NCBI RefSeq assembly: GCF_000169375.1
Contig: NZ_AAXY01000025.1
Location: forward strand, 1-58,087
DNA: 58,087 nt
Direction of reading: 5' to 3'
From: Marinobacter sp. ELB17
Lineage (GTDB): Bacteria; Pseudomonadota; Gammaproteobacteria; Pseudomonadales; Oleiphilaceae
Within the stretch, counting starts at the first letter, position 1, and each line of letters opens with the position of its first letter. This document shows, one piece after another, positions 32,367-41,449 of this stretch. Both the position numbers and the translations under genes were made by a program. The notes under the pieces were generated by a model that searched no databases, had not been told where the DNA came from, and saw only the letters and a list, made by a program, of their open reading frames with translations.

Positions 32367-33524
32367 ATGTCTTCGCAAATAATACTTCCACGCATTCTAC
32401 AGGTTGGCGCCGGTGCCAGCGACGAATTACCCAATGTACTTGCCAGCCTTAATTGCAGCCGGCCGCTGATTATTACCGACAAGATGATGGTCGAACTGGG
32501 CTATGCAGACTCGCTCAAGGCGTGCCTGTTGCAACGTTCGATCAGTGCTGATGTGTTTAGTGATACCGTCCCGGAACCCACAGTGGGCTCTATTCAGGCC
32601 GGCGTTGAGCAGGTTCGCAACGGCGATTACGATTGCATCGTCGCCCTTGGCGGTGGCAGTCCGATTGACAGTGCCAAAGCGATTTCGATATTGGCCCGCT
32701 TCGGTGGGGTAATGAGCGATTACAAATTTCCGCGCATCGTCAATGAAAGCGGTATTCCGGTGATTGCGGTGCCAACCACCGCCGGTACAGGTTCGGAAGC
32801 CACCCGTTTTACCATCATCACGGATGAAACCAGTGATGAAAAAATGCTCTGTGTGGGCATTGGCTTTATGCCGGTTGCGGCGCTGGTGGACTACAACCTG
32901 ACCCTCACCGTACCTGCCCGAACCACCGCCGATACCGGCATAGACGCCCTGACTCACGCGATGGAGGCTTACGTCAGTCAGAAAGCGAATCCGTACAGCG
33001 ACTCCCAGGCGCTGGCCGCCATGCGTTTGCTGGGACCCAATCTGCGCACCAGCTATAAAGACGGATCCAACAAACCGGCCCGTGAGGCCATGATGCTGGG
33101 TTCAACCCTGGCGGGCATCGCATTTTCCGCTGCGTCGGTGGCGTTGGTGCATGGCATGAGCCGCCCTATCGGCGCTGCGTTTCATGTGCCGCACGGTTTG
33201 TCGAACGCGATGCTGTTGCCGGCCGTTACCGAGTTTTCCATCCCCTCAGCGCCAGAGCGCTACGCGGACTGCGCTCGGGCCATGGGCGTTGCTGACGAGG
33301 CCGACACCACCAACAGCGCCAATCAGAAACTGCTAAAAGAACTCTATGCGCTCAATGAAGAGCTTCAGGTACCAACCCCTGGCGGCTTTGGTATTGATCG
33401 CGCCAGATTCTTTGAGTTAATACCGACTATGACTCAACAGGCCCTGGCGTCAGGGTCCCCCGGTAACAATCCGCGAGTGCCAACGGCACAGCAGATCGCC
33501 GCGCTTTACGAGAAGCTCTGGTAA
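32367..33524 (+). CDS. iron-containing alcohol dehydrogenase
   Basis: A 385-residue group III (Fe-dependent) NAD(P)-linked alcohol dehydrogenase. It has GGGSPIDSAKAIS for dinucleotide binding and PTTAGTGSEATRF. The metal-ligand blocks are DTGIDALTHAMEAYVS and HGMSRPIGAAFHVPHGLSNA, giving the expected Asp and three His. The start at 32367 (MSSQIILPRI) matches family length; the frame extends further but into cydC. The substrate is not determinable; relatives act on butanol, propanediol, lactaldehyde and similar compounds. Confidence 0.9.
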   Translation: MSSQIILPRILQVGAGASDELPNVLASLNCSRPLIITDKMMVELGYADSLKACLLQRSISADVFSDTVPEPTVGSIQAGVEQVRNGDYDCIVALGGGSPIDSAKAISILARFGGVMSDYKFPRIVNESGIPVIAVPTTAGTGSEATRFTIITDETSDEKMLCVGIGFMPVAALVDYNLTLTVPARTTADTGIDALTHAMEAYVSQKANPYSDSQALAAMRLLGPNLRTSYKDGSNKPAREAMMLGSTLAGIAFSAASVALVHGMSRPIGAAFHVPHGLSNAMLLPAVTEFSIPSAPERYADCARAMGVADEADTTNSANQKLLKELYALNEELQVPTPGGFGIDRARFFELIPTMTQQALASGSPGNNPRVPTAQQIAALYEKLW

Positions 33525-33556
33525 GCCAGCAACATGCCGTTGACTGGAGCCCCGCT

Positions 33557-34798
33557 TTAGCGGGTTTCCAGTACGTCAAAGCTCAAACCGGCACGGCTGG
33601 TCAAGCGCTCCAGCAACGGCTGGCCCAACAAGGATGCCGGGGTCCAGAAACCACCGTCCCGATTTTTCGGAATATCAAATGCCAGGCAGGTTGCCGCTTC
33701 GCCGAGCATGCGGCTGGTGGCACCGTAACCCGGGTCGCGATCGCCTTTAACCCGGGTAATGATCGTGCGCCCGTCAGCCGTTTTTCCCACAAATCGTATG
33801 TCAAAAAACCCAGCCTGCTGGGCGTCCGGGCTTGGGCCTTCTCCCGGCTGCGGCACGAATTTTTCAATAGCCCAGCGTGTTGGTTTCACCGCAGAACCCA
33901 TAAAAAACCCTGCCAATGCTGCAGTGATACCGTAAGCAACCAACCGGCCCTTCACACCGCGGCCGGTCATAACAGCTTCGTCGTAAGTGAATTCCTGGCC
34001 GTAGCGGGCATTTTGCAGAGCATTGGAACGGTGAATGACACGGGTGTTGATGGCGCCCATCACAAACGGTGCCAGCCAGCTGTTTAGGGTTTTATCAAAC
34101 CCGGGGCCTTTCAGCGAAGGCTGACGGGTTTTCGAACGGTGGCCAGTTGGGCTGATGGAGAACGGGTTCGCCATAGAGCGTCGCAGTTCGGGATCGGCGG
34201 CCATTTCCTTGGCGATGTTGATCATTGACGCGACTGTGCCGCCGGAGAGTGTTCCTTTGGCCGCTTTCAAGCGCATACGTACATCCAGGCACACGCTGCC
34301 AAAAGCGCTCTCTGCCTGTTGCTGAAGGAACCAGACACCCATATCTGAAGGTATAGAGTCGAAACCACAGCAATGAACGATGCGTGCGCCGGATTCTTTC
34401 GCCGCCGCTTCATAGCGCGACACCATTTTGCCAATCCATTGTACTTCGCCGGTAAGGTCACAGTAATCAGTGCCGGTTTCGACGCAGGCTTTAATCAGTG
34501 GTTCGCCGTAAAGCGCATAAGGGCCGACCGTAGAAATGATAACCCGGGTGCGCATGCACAGTGCCTGCAGCGCTGGCTCGTCGGTGGCATCGGCGACCAG
34601 TAACGGCAAATCGGCAGCGCCTGACCCCAGCTGGTTTCTGAGTGTTTCAAGCTTTGACTGGGAGCGGCCGGCTATGGCCCAGGAAACATCACCACCCACG
34701 CCATGGGTGTCGTACAAATACTGAGTCAGAATCTGACCGACAAAACTGGTGGCGCCGAACACCAACAGATCGTAAGGGGGCTGTTTGCTTGCACTCAT
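33557..34798 (-). CDS. saccharopine dehydrogenase-like (trans-acting enoyl reductase family) protein
   Basis: A 413-residue NAD(P)-binding protein. The Rossmann motif DLLVFGATSFVGQIL is at the N-terminus, followed by SWAIAGRSQSKLETL and a cluster around YALYGEPLIKACVETGTDYCDLTGE typical of the saccharopine-dehydrogenase-like family. Bacterial members are linked to lipid metabolism, not lysine. The start is taken at 34798, with AGGTAGGAAAA upstream, rather than 34834. It lies downstream of the etfA terminator. Confidence 0.85.
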   Translation of the reverse strand: MSASKQPPYDLLVFGATSFVGQILTQYLYDTHGVGGDVSWAIAGRSQSKLETLRNQLGSGAADLPLLVADATDEPALQALCMRTRVIISTVGPYALYGEPLIKACVETGTDYCDLTGEVQWIGKMVSRYEAAAKESGARIVHCCGFDSIPSDMGVWFLQQQAESAFGSVCLDVRMRLKAAKGTLSGGTVASMINIAKEMAADPELRRSMANPFSISPTGHRSKTRQPSLKGPGFDKTLNSWLAPFVMGAINTRVIHRSNALQNARYGQEFTYDEAVMTGRGVKGRLVAYGITAALAGFFMGSAVKPTRWAIEKFVPQPGEGPSPDAQQAGFFDIRFVGKTADGRTIITRVKGDRDPGYGATSRMLGEAATCLAFDIPKNRDGGFWTPASLLGQPLLERLTSRAGLSFDVLETR

Positions 34799-34834
34799 CA
34801 CTTTTCCTACCTGCGTTTTCAAACGTAACTTCAT

Positions 34835-34863
34835 AAAAAAGGCACCAAATAAGGTGCCTTTTT
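34835..34863 (-). terminator. rho-independent terminator after etfBA
   Basis: GGCACC (34841-34846) and GGTGCC (34853-34858) form a stem with a 6-nt loop, flanked by A6 and T5 runs, so it can act in both directions. Leftward it ends the etfBA transcript. Confidence 0.8.
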
Positions 34864-34882
34864 CAATAAAACCAGAAACTTA

Positions 34883-35821
34883 TTACGCTTTCTTAAGTTC
34901 TTCTTCAAGTTTCGGTATTGCTTCAAACAGATCCGCAACCAGGCCGTAGTCTGCTACCTGAAAGATAGGTGCTTCTTCGTCCTTGTTAATCGCAACGATC
35001 ACTTTGGAGTCCGACATACCCGCCAGATGCTGAATAGCACCAGAGATACCAACGGCAATGTACAGCTGTGGCGCAACGATTTTTCCGGTTTGACCTACCT
35101 GCATATCGTTGGGCACGAAGCCGGCGTCAACAGCGGCTCGAGATGCACCGACAGCGGCACCCATCAAGTCGGCGATCTGCTCCAGCATTTTGAAGTTTTC
35201 GCCGTTCTGCATGCCACGGCCACCAGAGACGACAATCCCGGCGCTAGCAAGATCAGGGCGGTCCGATTTGGCTTTTTGCTCACTAACAAACGTGGACAAA
35301 CCTGCATCTTTTACCACGTCCAGCTGTTCCACCGATGCCGAGCCACCTTCTGCTGCTACCGGGTCGAAGCCGGTTGGGCGCACGGTGATCACCTTAACAC
35401 TATCGCTGGATTTTATAGTGGCGATGGCGTTACCCGCATAAATCGGGCGAACAAAGGTGTCTGGGGCTTCAACACGAATGATGTCAGAAATCTGAGCCAC
35501 ATCCAGCAATGCCGCTACGCGGGGCATGGTGTCTTTGCCCGTACTGCCGGCAGCTGCCAGGATGTGGGTGTAACCTTCGGCCAGCTCAACAATCAGCTGG
35601 CTAAGATTTTCACCCAAAAAGTGGCCATAAACCGCGTTATCAGCAACCATCACCTTATTCACGCCGTCAGCCTTTGCTGCAGCTTCCGCGATGGCAGCCA
35701 CGTTTTCACCAGCAACCAACACATCGATGTTGCCACCGATGACCTTGGCGGCTGCGATAACACTCAGGGTCGCCTGCTTCAGGCTGCTGTTGTCATGTTC
35801 AGCAATTACAAGGATGCTCAT
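34883..35821 (-). CDS. etfA: electron transfer flavoprotein subunit alpha
   Basis: The 312-residue FAD-binding subunit that passes electrons from acyl-CoA and other dehydrogenases to ETF-ubiquinone oxidoreductase. The C-terminal FAD domain is clear: ASAGIVVSGGRGMQNGENF, the VGASRAAVDAGFVPNDMQVG segment, IAVGISGAIQHLAGM and a final ADYGLVADLFEAIPKL. It overlaps etfB as ATGA and is co-transcribed. Confidence 0.96.
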   Translation of the reverse strand: MSILVIAEHDNSSLKQATLSVIAAAKVIGGNIDVLVAGENVAAIAEAAAKADGVNKVMVADNAVYGHFLGENLSQLIVELAEGYTHILAAAGSTGKDTMPRVAALLDVAQISDIIRVEAPDTFVRPIYAGNAIATIKSSDSVKVITVRPTGFDPVAAEGGSASVEQLDVVKDAGLSTFVSEQKAKSDRPDLASAGIVVSGGRGMQNGENFKMLEQIADLMGAAVGASRAAVDAGFVPNDMQVGQTGKIVAPQLYIAVGISGAIQHLAGMSDSKVIVAINKDEEAPIFQVADYGLVADLFEAIPKLEEELKKA

Positions 35822-36570
35822 CAGATCACCTTCGCTTCGTTCTTCAATTTGTTAACCAGCTCTGCCACGTCTGCAACTTTGATACCTGCCTGGCGTGAAG
35901 CCGGGGCTTCCACTTTGACAATCGTCAGGCGCGGAGTGACATCAACACCCAGATCAGCCGGGCTAATGGACTCTAGAGGCTTCTTCTTTGCTTTCATAAT
36001 ATTGGGCAAAGACGCATAGCGGGGCTCGTTCAGACGCAAGTCGGTGGTAACAACCGCAGGCAGCGTCAGTGAAACGGTCATCATGCCGCCGTCTACTTCG
36101 CGCGTTACGTTTACTTTGTCACCGTCGATCACAATTTCAGACGCGAACGTACCCTGGCTCATACCTGCCAGCGCGGCCAGCATCTGGCCCGTTTGGTTGT
36201 TGTCTGAGTCGATGGCCTGCTTGCCCAGAATAACCAGATTGGGTTGCTCTTTATCGGCCACAGCTTTCAACAGCTTGGCAACCTGCAAAGACTGAATCTC
36301 TGCGTCTGTCTCAATGTGGATGCCACGGTCTGCGCCCAATGCCAGAGCGGTGCGGATCTGCTCCTGACAGGCTTTGGGGCCAATAGAAACCACCACAATC
36401 TCGTTCACAACGCCCTTTTCTTTCAGCCGAACCGCTTCTTCAACAGCGATTTCGCAGAATGGGTTCATTGCCATTTTGACGTTAGCGAGATCAACGCCGG
36501 AGTTGTCCGGCTTTACACGCACTTTTACGTTGTAGTCAACTACTCGTTTTACAGCAACCAGAACCTTCAT
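35821..36570 (-). CDS. etfB: electron transfer flavoprotein subunit beta
   Basis: The 249-residue beta subunit (MKVLVAVKRVVDYNVKVRVK at the start, signature AIDSDNNQTGQMLAALAG near the middle), which binds AMP and docks partner dehydrogenases. It is the first gene of the leftward etfBA operon, divergent from the ETF-QO gene across a 373-bp control region containing a PsrA-like palindrome. Confidence 0.96.
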   Translation of the reverse strand: MKVLVAVKRVVDYNVKVRVKPDNSGVDLANVKMAMNPFCEIAVEEAVRLKEKGVVNEIVVVSIGPKACQEQIRTALALGADRGIHIETDAEIQSLQVAKLLKAVADKEQPNLVILGKQAIDSDNNQTGQMLAALAGMSQGTFASEIVIDGDKVNVTREVDGGMMTVSLTLPAVVTTDLRLNEPRYASLPNIMKAKKKPLESISPADLGVDVTPRLTIVKVEAPASRQAGIKVADVAELVNKLKNEAKVI

Positions 36571-36943
36571 AGATTCCTCGTTCTTCTACGATGTGTTTAA
36601 AGACGTATCAGCAAATTCAATGGAAGTATTTGCTGCAGGAGTGCACCAATACTGCCGATAAAGCGAAAGCGGGTCAATACAAATGGCGCCGTTTAGGTCA
36701 TGCCGGCACAGCCGTAGCGGCTTGAGAACAGGGAGGAAATCCCCACAAATCAATTAAAACAAACGTTTGTTTGGCGTACCAGGAAGACGCAAGAAGAGTT
36801 ACTATAGATACAACGCTAGCTTAACTTTAGCAGCACGCAGTCGTCTGCAGGGTTTTTTACACGTATAATAGCGCACAGATTTTGAAGAGCCCGGTTCAGT
36901 CGTGACTGTCCAACATTTAAAAAATATGGTTGAGGAGACTAAC
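36571..36943. promoter_or_regulatory. divergent control region of etfBA and etfD
   Basis: No gene lies here. It holds the palindrome at 36757-36772, and a TATAAT at 36864-36869 that probably serves the rightward ETF-QO gene. The stretch 36600-36750 shows no obvious repeat or hairpin. Confidence 0.6.
36757..36772 (+). promoter_or_regulatory. PsrA-like operator
   Basis: AAACAAACGTTTGTTT is a perfect 16-bp palindrome containing CAAACGTTTG. PsrA, the TetR-family fatty-acid regulator of gammaproteobacteria, binds AAAC/GTTT-type palindromes before beta-oxidation and etf genes. Its site between etfBA and etfD fits joint repression of both. Confidence 0.6.
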
Positions 36944-38596
36944 GTGGAACGCGAATCGATGGAGTTTGATGTCCTGATCGTCGGTGGTGGTCCTGCTGGC
37001 CTTTCGGCAGCCTGTCGCCTGATGCAACTCGCCCAGGATGCAAGCCAGGAATTAACGGTTTGCGTAGTGGAAAAAGGCTCCGAAATCGGCGCCCACATCT
37101 TGGCCGGTACCGTTTTTGAGCCAACCGCTTTAAACGAGCTGTTTCCAAATTGGAAAGAGCTGGGCGCACCGTTGAATACTCCGGTCACCCGTGATGATAT
37201 TTTCCTGCTGAAAGATCAGGAAAAGGCCACAAAGATACCCAATGCTTTTGTGCCAAAGAACATGCACAACCACGGCAACTACATTATCAGCCTGGGTAAT
37301 TTCTGCCGCTGGCTGGGTGAGCGTGCCGAAGAGCTCGGTGTTGAGGTCTATCCCGGTTTCGCGGCTTCGGAAACAATTGTTGAAGACGGCCAGGTGAAAG
37401 GCATTATTACCGGTGATATGGGCGTCGCCCGTGATGGCAGCCATAAAGACAGTTACATGCCCGGAATGGAACTGCGCGCTAAATATACCTTGTTCACAGA
37501 AGGTAGCCGCGGCCATTTGGGCAAACGGTTGATCAACGAATTCAAACTAGACGCTGGCAAAGATCCCCAGCACTACGGTCTTGGCATTAAAGAGCTGTGG
37601 GACATAGATCCAGCCAAACACGAACCGGGCCTGGTCGTGCACACCACGGGCTGGCCGCTGAGCGAAAGTCACTCTACCGGTGGTTCTTTCCTGTATCACC
37701 TTGAGGGTGGCCAGGTGTATGTGGGCCTGATTACCGATTTGAACTACAGCAACCCGCACCTGAGCCCGTTTGATGAAATGCAGCGGATCAAACACCATCC
37801 AGAAATCAAAAAGCATCTGGAAGGCGGCAAGCGCGTGTCTTACGGCGCCCGGTCCATCACCAAGGGCGGCTTTAATTGCCTTCCGAAGATGAGTTTCCCA
37901 GGAGGCCTGCTGCTAGGCTGTAACGCCGGAACCCTGACCTTCTCCAAGATTAAGGGCTCTCACACGGCCATGAAATCTGGAATGATAGGCGCAGAAGCGG
38001 TATTTGAAGCGCTGAATGCAGGTAAAAGCGGCGAAGAGATCACCAGCTTTGAAGACCGTTTCAAAGATAGCTGGCTCTATAAAGAGCTCTACAAGGACCG
38101 TAACTTCGGCCCCAGTATTCACAAATTTGGCCCGATCATTGGCGGTGGCCTGGCGTATCTGGAGCAGAATATTCTGGGCCGCAGCCTGCCTTTCACGTTG
38201 CACGACACCGTGGCCGATCACAATACGATGAAACTGGCTGCTGACTGCAAGTCGATCAGCTATCCGAAACCGGACAATCGACTAACCTTCGACAAGTTGA
38301 CGTCGGTGTTTATCTCTAACACCAACCATGAAGAAGATCAGCCGGTTCACTTGCAGCTGAAAGATCCAAGCATTCCGATAGAGCACAACTTGCCGAAGTA
38401 CAACGAAGCGGCTCAGCGGTATTGCCCCGCTGGCGTGTATGAGGTGGTTGAAGCGGAAAATGGCAGCGGCAAACGCTTCCAGATTAACGCGCAGAACTGC
38501 GTGCACTGCAAAACCTGCGACATTAAAGACCCTTCCCAGAATATTACCTGGGTAACGCCAGAAGGCGGCGGCGGTCCAAACTACCCGAACATGTAA
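36944..38596 (+). CDS. etfD: electron transfer flavoprotein-ubiquinone oxidoreductase
   Basis: A 550-residue membrane-associated FAD/4Fe-4S enzyme moving electrons from ETF to ubiquinone. The FAD motif is FDVLIVGGGPAGLSAACRL, the C-terminal cluster cysteines lie in RYCPAGVYE and NCVHCKTCDIKDPSQNITW, and the protein ends GGGPNYPNM as is usual. The start is taken as GTG 36944, preceded by GAGGAG at ideal spacing; an ATG at 36929 and GTG at 36902 are less likely. It faces etfBA, with which it works. Confidence 0.95.
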   Translation: MERESMEFDVLIVGGGPAGLSAACRLMQLAQDASQELTVCVVEKGSEIGAHILAGTVFEPTALNELFPNWKELGAPLNTPVTRDDIFLLKDQEKATKIPNAFVPKNMHNHGNYIISLGNFCRWLGERAEELGVEVYPGFAASETIVEDGQVKGIITGDMGVARDGSHKDSYMPGMELRAKYTLFTEGSRGHLGKRLINEFKLDAGKDPQHYGLGIKELWDIDPAKHEPGLVVHTTGWPLSESHSTGGSFLYHLEGGQVYVGLITDLNYSNPHLSPFDEMQRIKHHPEIKKHLEGGKRVSYGARSITKGGFNCLPKMSFPGGLLLGCNAGTLTFSKIKGSHTAMKSGMIGAEAVFEALNAGKSGEEITSFEDRFKDSWLYKELYKDRNFGPSIHKFGPIIGGGLAYLEQNILGRSLPFTLHDTVADHNTMKLAADCKSISYPKPDNRLTFDKLTSVFISNTNHEEDQPVHLQLKDPSIPIEHNLPKYNEAAQRYCPAGVYEVVEAENGSGKRFQINAQNCVHCKTCDIKDPSQNITWVTPEGGGGPNYPNM

Positions 38597-38607
38597 TAGT
38601 ATCAGGC

Positions 38608-38636
38608 AAAAAAAAGGCTCCCGAGGGAGCCTTTTT
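38608..38636 (+). terminator. bidirectional rho-independent terminator
   Basis: GGCTCC (38616-38621) and GGAGCC (38626-38631) with a CGAG loop, an A-run on the left and T5 on the right. It lies between the convergent ETF-QO and FKBP genes and can end both transcripts. Confidence 0.85.
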
Positions 38637-38656
38637 CACGCACAGTTCACAATGGA

Positions 38657-39118
38657 TCAGTGAACGTGACCGTGTTCCTGTTCTTCGTCTGTTGCGTCGC
38701 GAACTTCAACAACTTCAACATCAAAGTGCAGGTTCTCGCCAGCCAGGGGATGGTTGGCATCAATAGTGACGGTTTCGTCACCTACTTCAATTACGCGTAC
38801 CACCTGAGGGCCGTTCGGCGTCTCTGCCTGGAACTGCATACCCGGTTCGATGGACTCTACGCCTTCGAATGCGCTGAGAGGAACCGGCTGAACCAGCTCG
38901 TCGTTCTTTTCGCCATAGCCTTCAGCAGGAGCCACTGAAACTTTCATGGCGTCACCGACGGCTTTTTCATTCAGTGCGCTTTCCAGCCCACTGACGATGT
39001 TCTGCGCGCCTTCCAGGTAAGACAGCGGCTCCCGACCTTCTACGCGGGAGGAATCGAGTTCTTCTCCCTGATCATTGGTGAGAGTGTAATGGATGGATAC
39101 AACGCGGGGTTGTGCCAT
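38657..39118 (-). CDS. FKBP-type peptidyl-prolyl isomerase, SlyD-like
   Basis: A 153-residue isomerase/chaperone. The start VVSIHYTLTNDQGEELDSS and PLSYLEGAQNIVSGLESAL form the FKBP domain, and the inserted flap DAMKVSVAPAEGYGEKNDE plus IDANHPLAGENLHFDVEVVEV mark the SlyD group. The His-containing tail (EEQEHGHVH) is short compared with E. coli SlyD, so nickel binding, if any, is weaker. Confidence 0.92.
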   Translation of the reverse strand: MAQPRVVSIHYTLTNDQGEELDSSRVEGREPLSYLEGAQNIVSGLESALNEKAVGDAMKVSVAPAEGYGEKNDELVQPVPLSAFEGVESIEPGMQFQAETPNGPQVVRVIEVGDETVTIDANHPLAGENLHFDVEVVEVRDATDEEQEHGHVH

Positions 39119-39224
39119 GTGATCTCCTTGCGTGTCTTAAATGACTGTATTGAATTCGTGTATACCCAGCTTAACAACGACTAAACCGCGATACTCGTCA
39201 TTTTTTGGGGCGCAGGCAGACTTT

Positions 39225-39788
39225 TCAACCGTTGCCGGTCAATTTATAGAAATTACCTTTGCTGAACACACCAACCACGGTTTCACCGTCTACTATGCGC
39301 TCAACGGCCAAATCCGCCAATTCGTAGTAAGCCGCCGTCACCAGTCGTGCTTGCACGCCATGGCGCACCGTTATCAACGGTCGGGGCTCACCGGTTTCCC
39401 GGTAAGTCTCCATTTGCAGCGGGTGGTCAGCGCAAATACTGAGGACTTCTCCCACATTGGTGGTTAGCGTTAACGTTTGTTGTTCGCCCTGCCCGCTCAC
39501 CGTTAACGAATGAGCCAACAGTGGTGTGTCGTCCACTTGAATGCGCCATTTCTCGACCGGTGAAATCAGGTAATACTCGCCGTCGTCTTCTAGCCGCAAT
39601 ATGCTGGAAAACAGCTTCACCAGCGCCTCGCGCCCTATAAGATTCCCTTTAAACCACCATTGACAGCTGCGATCTATGCGCATTTCCATATCGCCGGAGA
39701 GCGGCGGATGCCAGTCTTGCAGTGGCGGTAAACCTTTGGCAGGAACAGACTTTGCTAGCGGTTCCAGATCTATCGACTGTTGGCTCAT
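39225..39788 (-). CDS. DUF1285 protein (alternative internal start)
   Basis: Starting at ATG 39788 gives a 187-residue DUF1285 protein (MSQQSIDLEPLAKSVPAKGL, then RIDRSCQWWFKGNLIGREAL), the normal length of that family, with a strong ribosome-binding site. Function unknown. This would be the natural gene if sixA and DUF1285 are two cistrons. Confidence 0.65.
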   Translation of the reverse strand: MSQQSIDLEPLAKSVPAKGLPPLQDWHPPLSGDMEMRIDRSCQWWFKGNLIGREALVKLFSSILRLEDDGEYYLISPVEKWRIQVDDTPLLAHSLTVSGQGEQQTLTLTTNVGEVLSICADHPLQMETYRETGEPRPLITVRHGVQARLVTAAYYELADLAVERIVDGETVVGVFSKGNFYKLTGNG

Positions 39789-40274
39789 AGAAACCTCCCT
39801 TGAGGGGTCGCTGCGGTGAAGGTCAGGGGGAAAACGGGTTTTCAGATCAGCGCAGCCGGGGCCAACGATGGGCATGTCCAGCAGCACGGCTTGGGCTGTC
39901 ATGAACGCTGCGCCACGCCAGTGGCCGTCTGTCAGCAGGCTGGTGAGCACGCCTACCAATGGCATGTGCGATACCAGCAACAACGGTGAAGCCGTATTGG
40001 CCCGTAAGGCGCCCAGGCAATGGGCAGGATCGTCGTCTGGCGTAATGAACAGCTTTTCTTCAACCGGACAATTCAATATTTCGGCCACTATCGCAGCGGT
40101 TTGCCGGGCACGAACCAGCGGGCTACACCATATAAGCTCAGGGCGGCTATCACTTTCCGCTAGCTGGGCGGCCACTCGGGCAACCTGTTGCCTGCCCACG
40201 TCGGTAAGCTCGCGCTGATCATCCTGTGCGTGCCGGCCCGCTTCGCCGTGGCGCATTATAAGAAGCTTCATCAA
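39225..40274 (-). CDS. sixA: SixA phosphohistidine phosphatase joined to DUF1285 domain
   Basis: A 349-residue frame. Residues 1-150 are SixA (MMKLLIMRHGEAGRHAQDDQ with the catalytic RHGE His, and LLLVSHMPLVGVL with the second His). Residues 163-349 are a DUF1285 protein. The two are usually separate. Just before the DUF1285 part the DNA reads AGGGAGGTTTCTATGAGC, a ribosome-binding site with an ATG at 39788. Removing one C from a C5 run near 39827 would close sixA at a TGA overlapping that ATG. The fusion may thus be a recent frameshift or an assembly error. Confidence 0.75.
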   Translation of the reverse strand: MMKLLIMRHGEAGRHAQDDQRELTDVGRQQVARVAAQLAESDSRPELIWCSPLVRARQTAAIVAEILNCPVEEKLFITPDDDPAHCLGALRANTASPLLLVSHMPLVGVLTSLLTDGHWRGAAFMTAQAVLLDMPIVGPGCADLKTRFPPDLHRSDPSREVSMSQQSIDLEPLAKSVPAKGLPPLQDWHPPLSGDMEMRIDRSCQWWFKGNLIGREALVKLFSSILRLEDDGEYYLISPVEKWRIQVDDTPLLAHSLTVSGQGEQQTLTLTTNVGEVLSICADHPLQMETYRETGEPRPLITVRHGVQARLVTAAYYELADLAVERIVDGETVVGVFSKGNFYKLTGNG

Positions 40275-40312
40275 TAACCTCTAAGCGCATGATTAACATT
40301 AAAAACGTCGAT

Positions 40313-40341
40313 ATCAAACCGCTATCAAACCGCTATCAAAC
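40313..40341 (+). repeat. 11-bp tandem repeat at the gpsA stop
   Basis: ATCAAACCGCT is present twice in full (40313-40323, 40324-40334) and once in part (40335-40341). The gpsA stop codon lies in the third unit, so unit gain or loss would not alter the protein. Confidence 0.7.
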
Positions 40342-41409
40342 AATGGTACGCGGCAGGATAAACTCCACATCGGAGTTTTGCGCGGCCGTCATCAAGCCGC
40401 TGATAACAGCCTTTACAGACGCATTGCCATATAGAATTTCGTGTAAGCCGTGCACCAGCGGCATTTGAATACCCATGGCCTCGGATTTTTCGCGCACCAG
40501 TTTCAGAGTGTAAATGCCCTCTGCAACCTGCCCCAGCTCCGCCGCAGCTTCATCAAGCGGCTTGCCTTTGCCAATTGCGTAACCAATACGGAAATTCCGG
40601 CTTTTGGCCGATGTACAGGTAACAATCAGATCACCAACGCCGGCCAGCCCCAGGAAGGTCATAGGATTGGCCCCCAAACTGACCGCAAAGCGGCTCATTT
40701 CCGCCATGCCACGTGTAATCAGCATGGCTTTGGCGTTTTCGCCCATCTCCAGAGCCGAGCCTAGGCCGGCGACGATGGCATAAATGTTTTTCAATGCACC
40801 CGCCAGCTCCACGCCGTACATATCCACGTTGGCGTAAACCCGAAAATACTCGCAACCCAGCAGGTTTTGAACGCAGGCGCGCACCTCTGGGTCTTCTGAC
40901 GCTATGACGGTGGCGGTCAGATCACGATTTACAATCTCCGCTGCTAAATTGGGGCCGCTGAGCACACCAATACGGCATTGAGGAATTTCATCCTGCAGTA
41001 TCTCGCTCATTAGCTTGAAACCCTGGGCTTCAATACCTTTGGTCAGACTAACGACTATCTGGCCATCGCGAAAACGACCGGCGTGCTGGTGAATGACGTC
41101 ACGGAAGGCTTTTGATGGAATGGCAACAAAGACAATCTCAGCGCTGGCAACTGCGCCGGGCAAATCTGTAGTGGGTTCGATATCGCCGGCCAGCGCAATG
41201 CCGGGCATGTAGCGCTCATTCCGACCGGTTTCGCGGATGCTGTCGGCTTGAGCTTGGTCACGCATCCAAAAATGCACCCTATGGCCATTTTCAGCCAGCA
41301 CCTTGACCATGGCTGTACCAAAACTGCCGCCGCCAAGCACCGCTACATCATGGCGGGCTGGCACATTGGAAGCGTTGCCCTGCGCGGGCGCTGCTGTTTT
41401 TTCGAACAT
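40336..41409 (-). CDS. gpsA: glycerol-3-phosphate dehydrogenase [NAD(P)+]
   Basis: A 357-residue cytoplasmic enzyme making sn-glycerol 3-phosphate for phospholipid synthesis. The N-terminal VAVLGGGSFGTAMVKVLAEN binds NAD(P), and VVSLTKGIEAQGFKLMSEIL, GPNLAAEIVNRDLTATVIAS and GVELAGALKNIYAIVAGL are family blocks with the catalytic Lys in the last. About 15 residues precede the fold. It shares an operon with sixA/DUF1285 downstream. Confidence 0.95.
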   Translation of the reverse strand: MFEKTAAPAQGNASNVPARHDVAVLGGGSFGTAMVKVLAENGHRVHFWMRDQAQADSIRETGRNERYMPGIALAGDIEPTTDLPGAVASAEIVFVAIPSKAFRDVIHQHAGRFRDGQIVVSLTKGIEAQGFKLMSEILQDEIPQCRIGVLSGPNLAAEIVNRDLTATVIASEDPEVRACVQNLLGCEYFRVYANVDMYGVELAGALKNIYAIVAGLGSALEMGENAKAMLITRGMAEMSRFAVSLGANPMTFLGLAGVGDLIVTCTSAKSRNFRIGYAIGKGKPLDEAAAELGQVAEGIYTLKLVREKSEAMGIQMPLVHGLHEILYGNASVKAVISGLMTAAQNSDVEFILPRTIV

Positions 41410-41449
41410 AGGTTTTTCACTTTTCAGGAATAATCATCCCGTTTTTCGC

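Noticed and set aside
35027..36019. 330-codon frame opposite etfA/etfB
   Set aside because: Runs across two clearly real genes on the other strand and has no family likeness.
40313..40341. Regulatory role for the 11-bp tandem repeat
   Set aside because: It spans a stop codon and a short intergenic gap with no promoter-like context; likely neutral.
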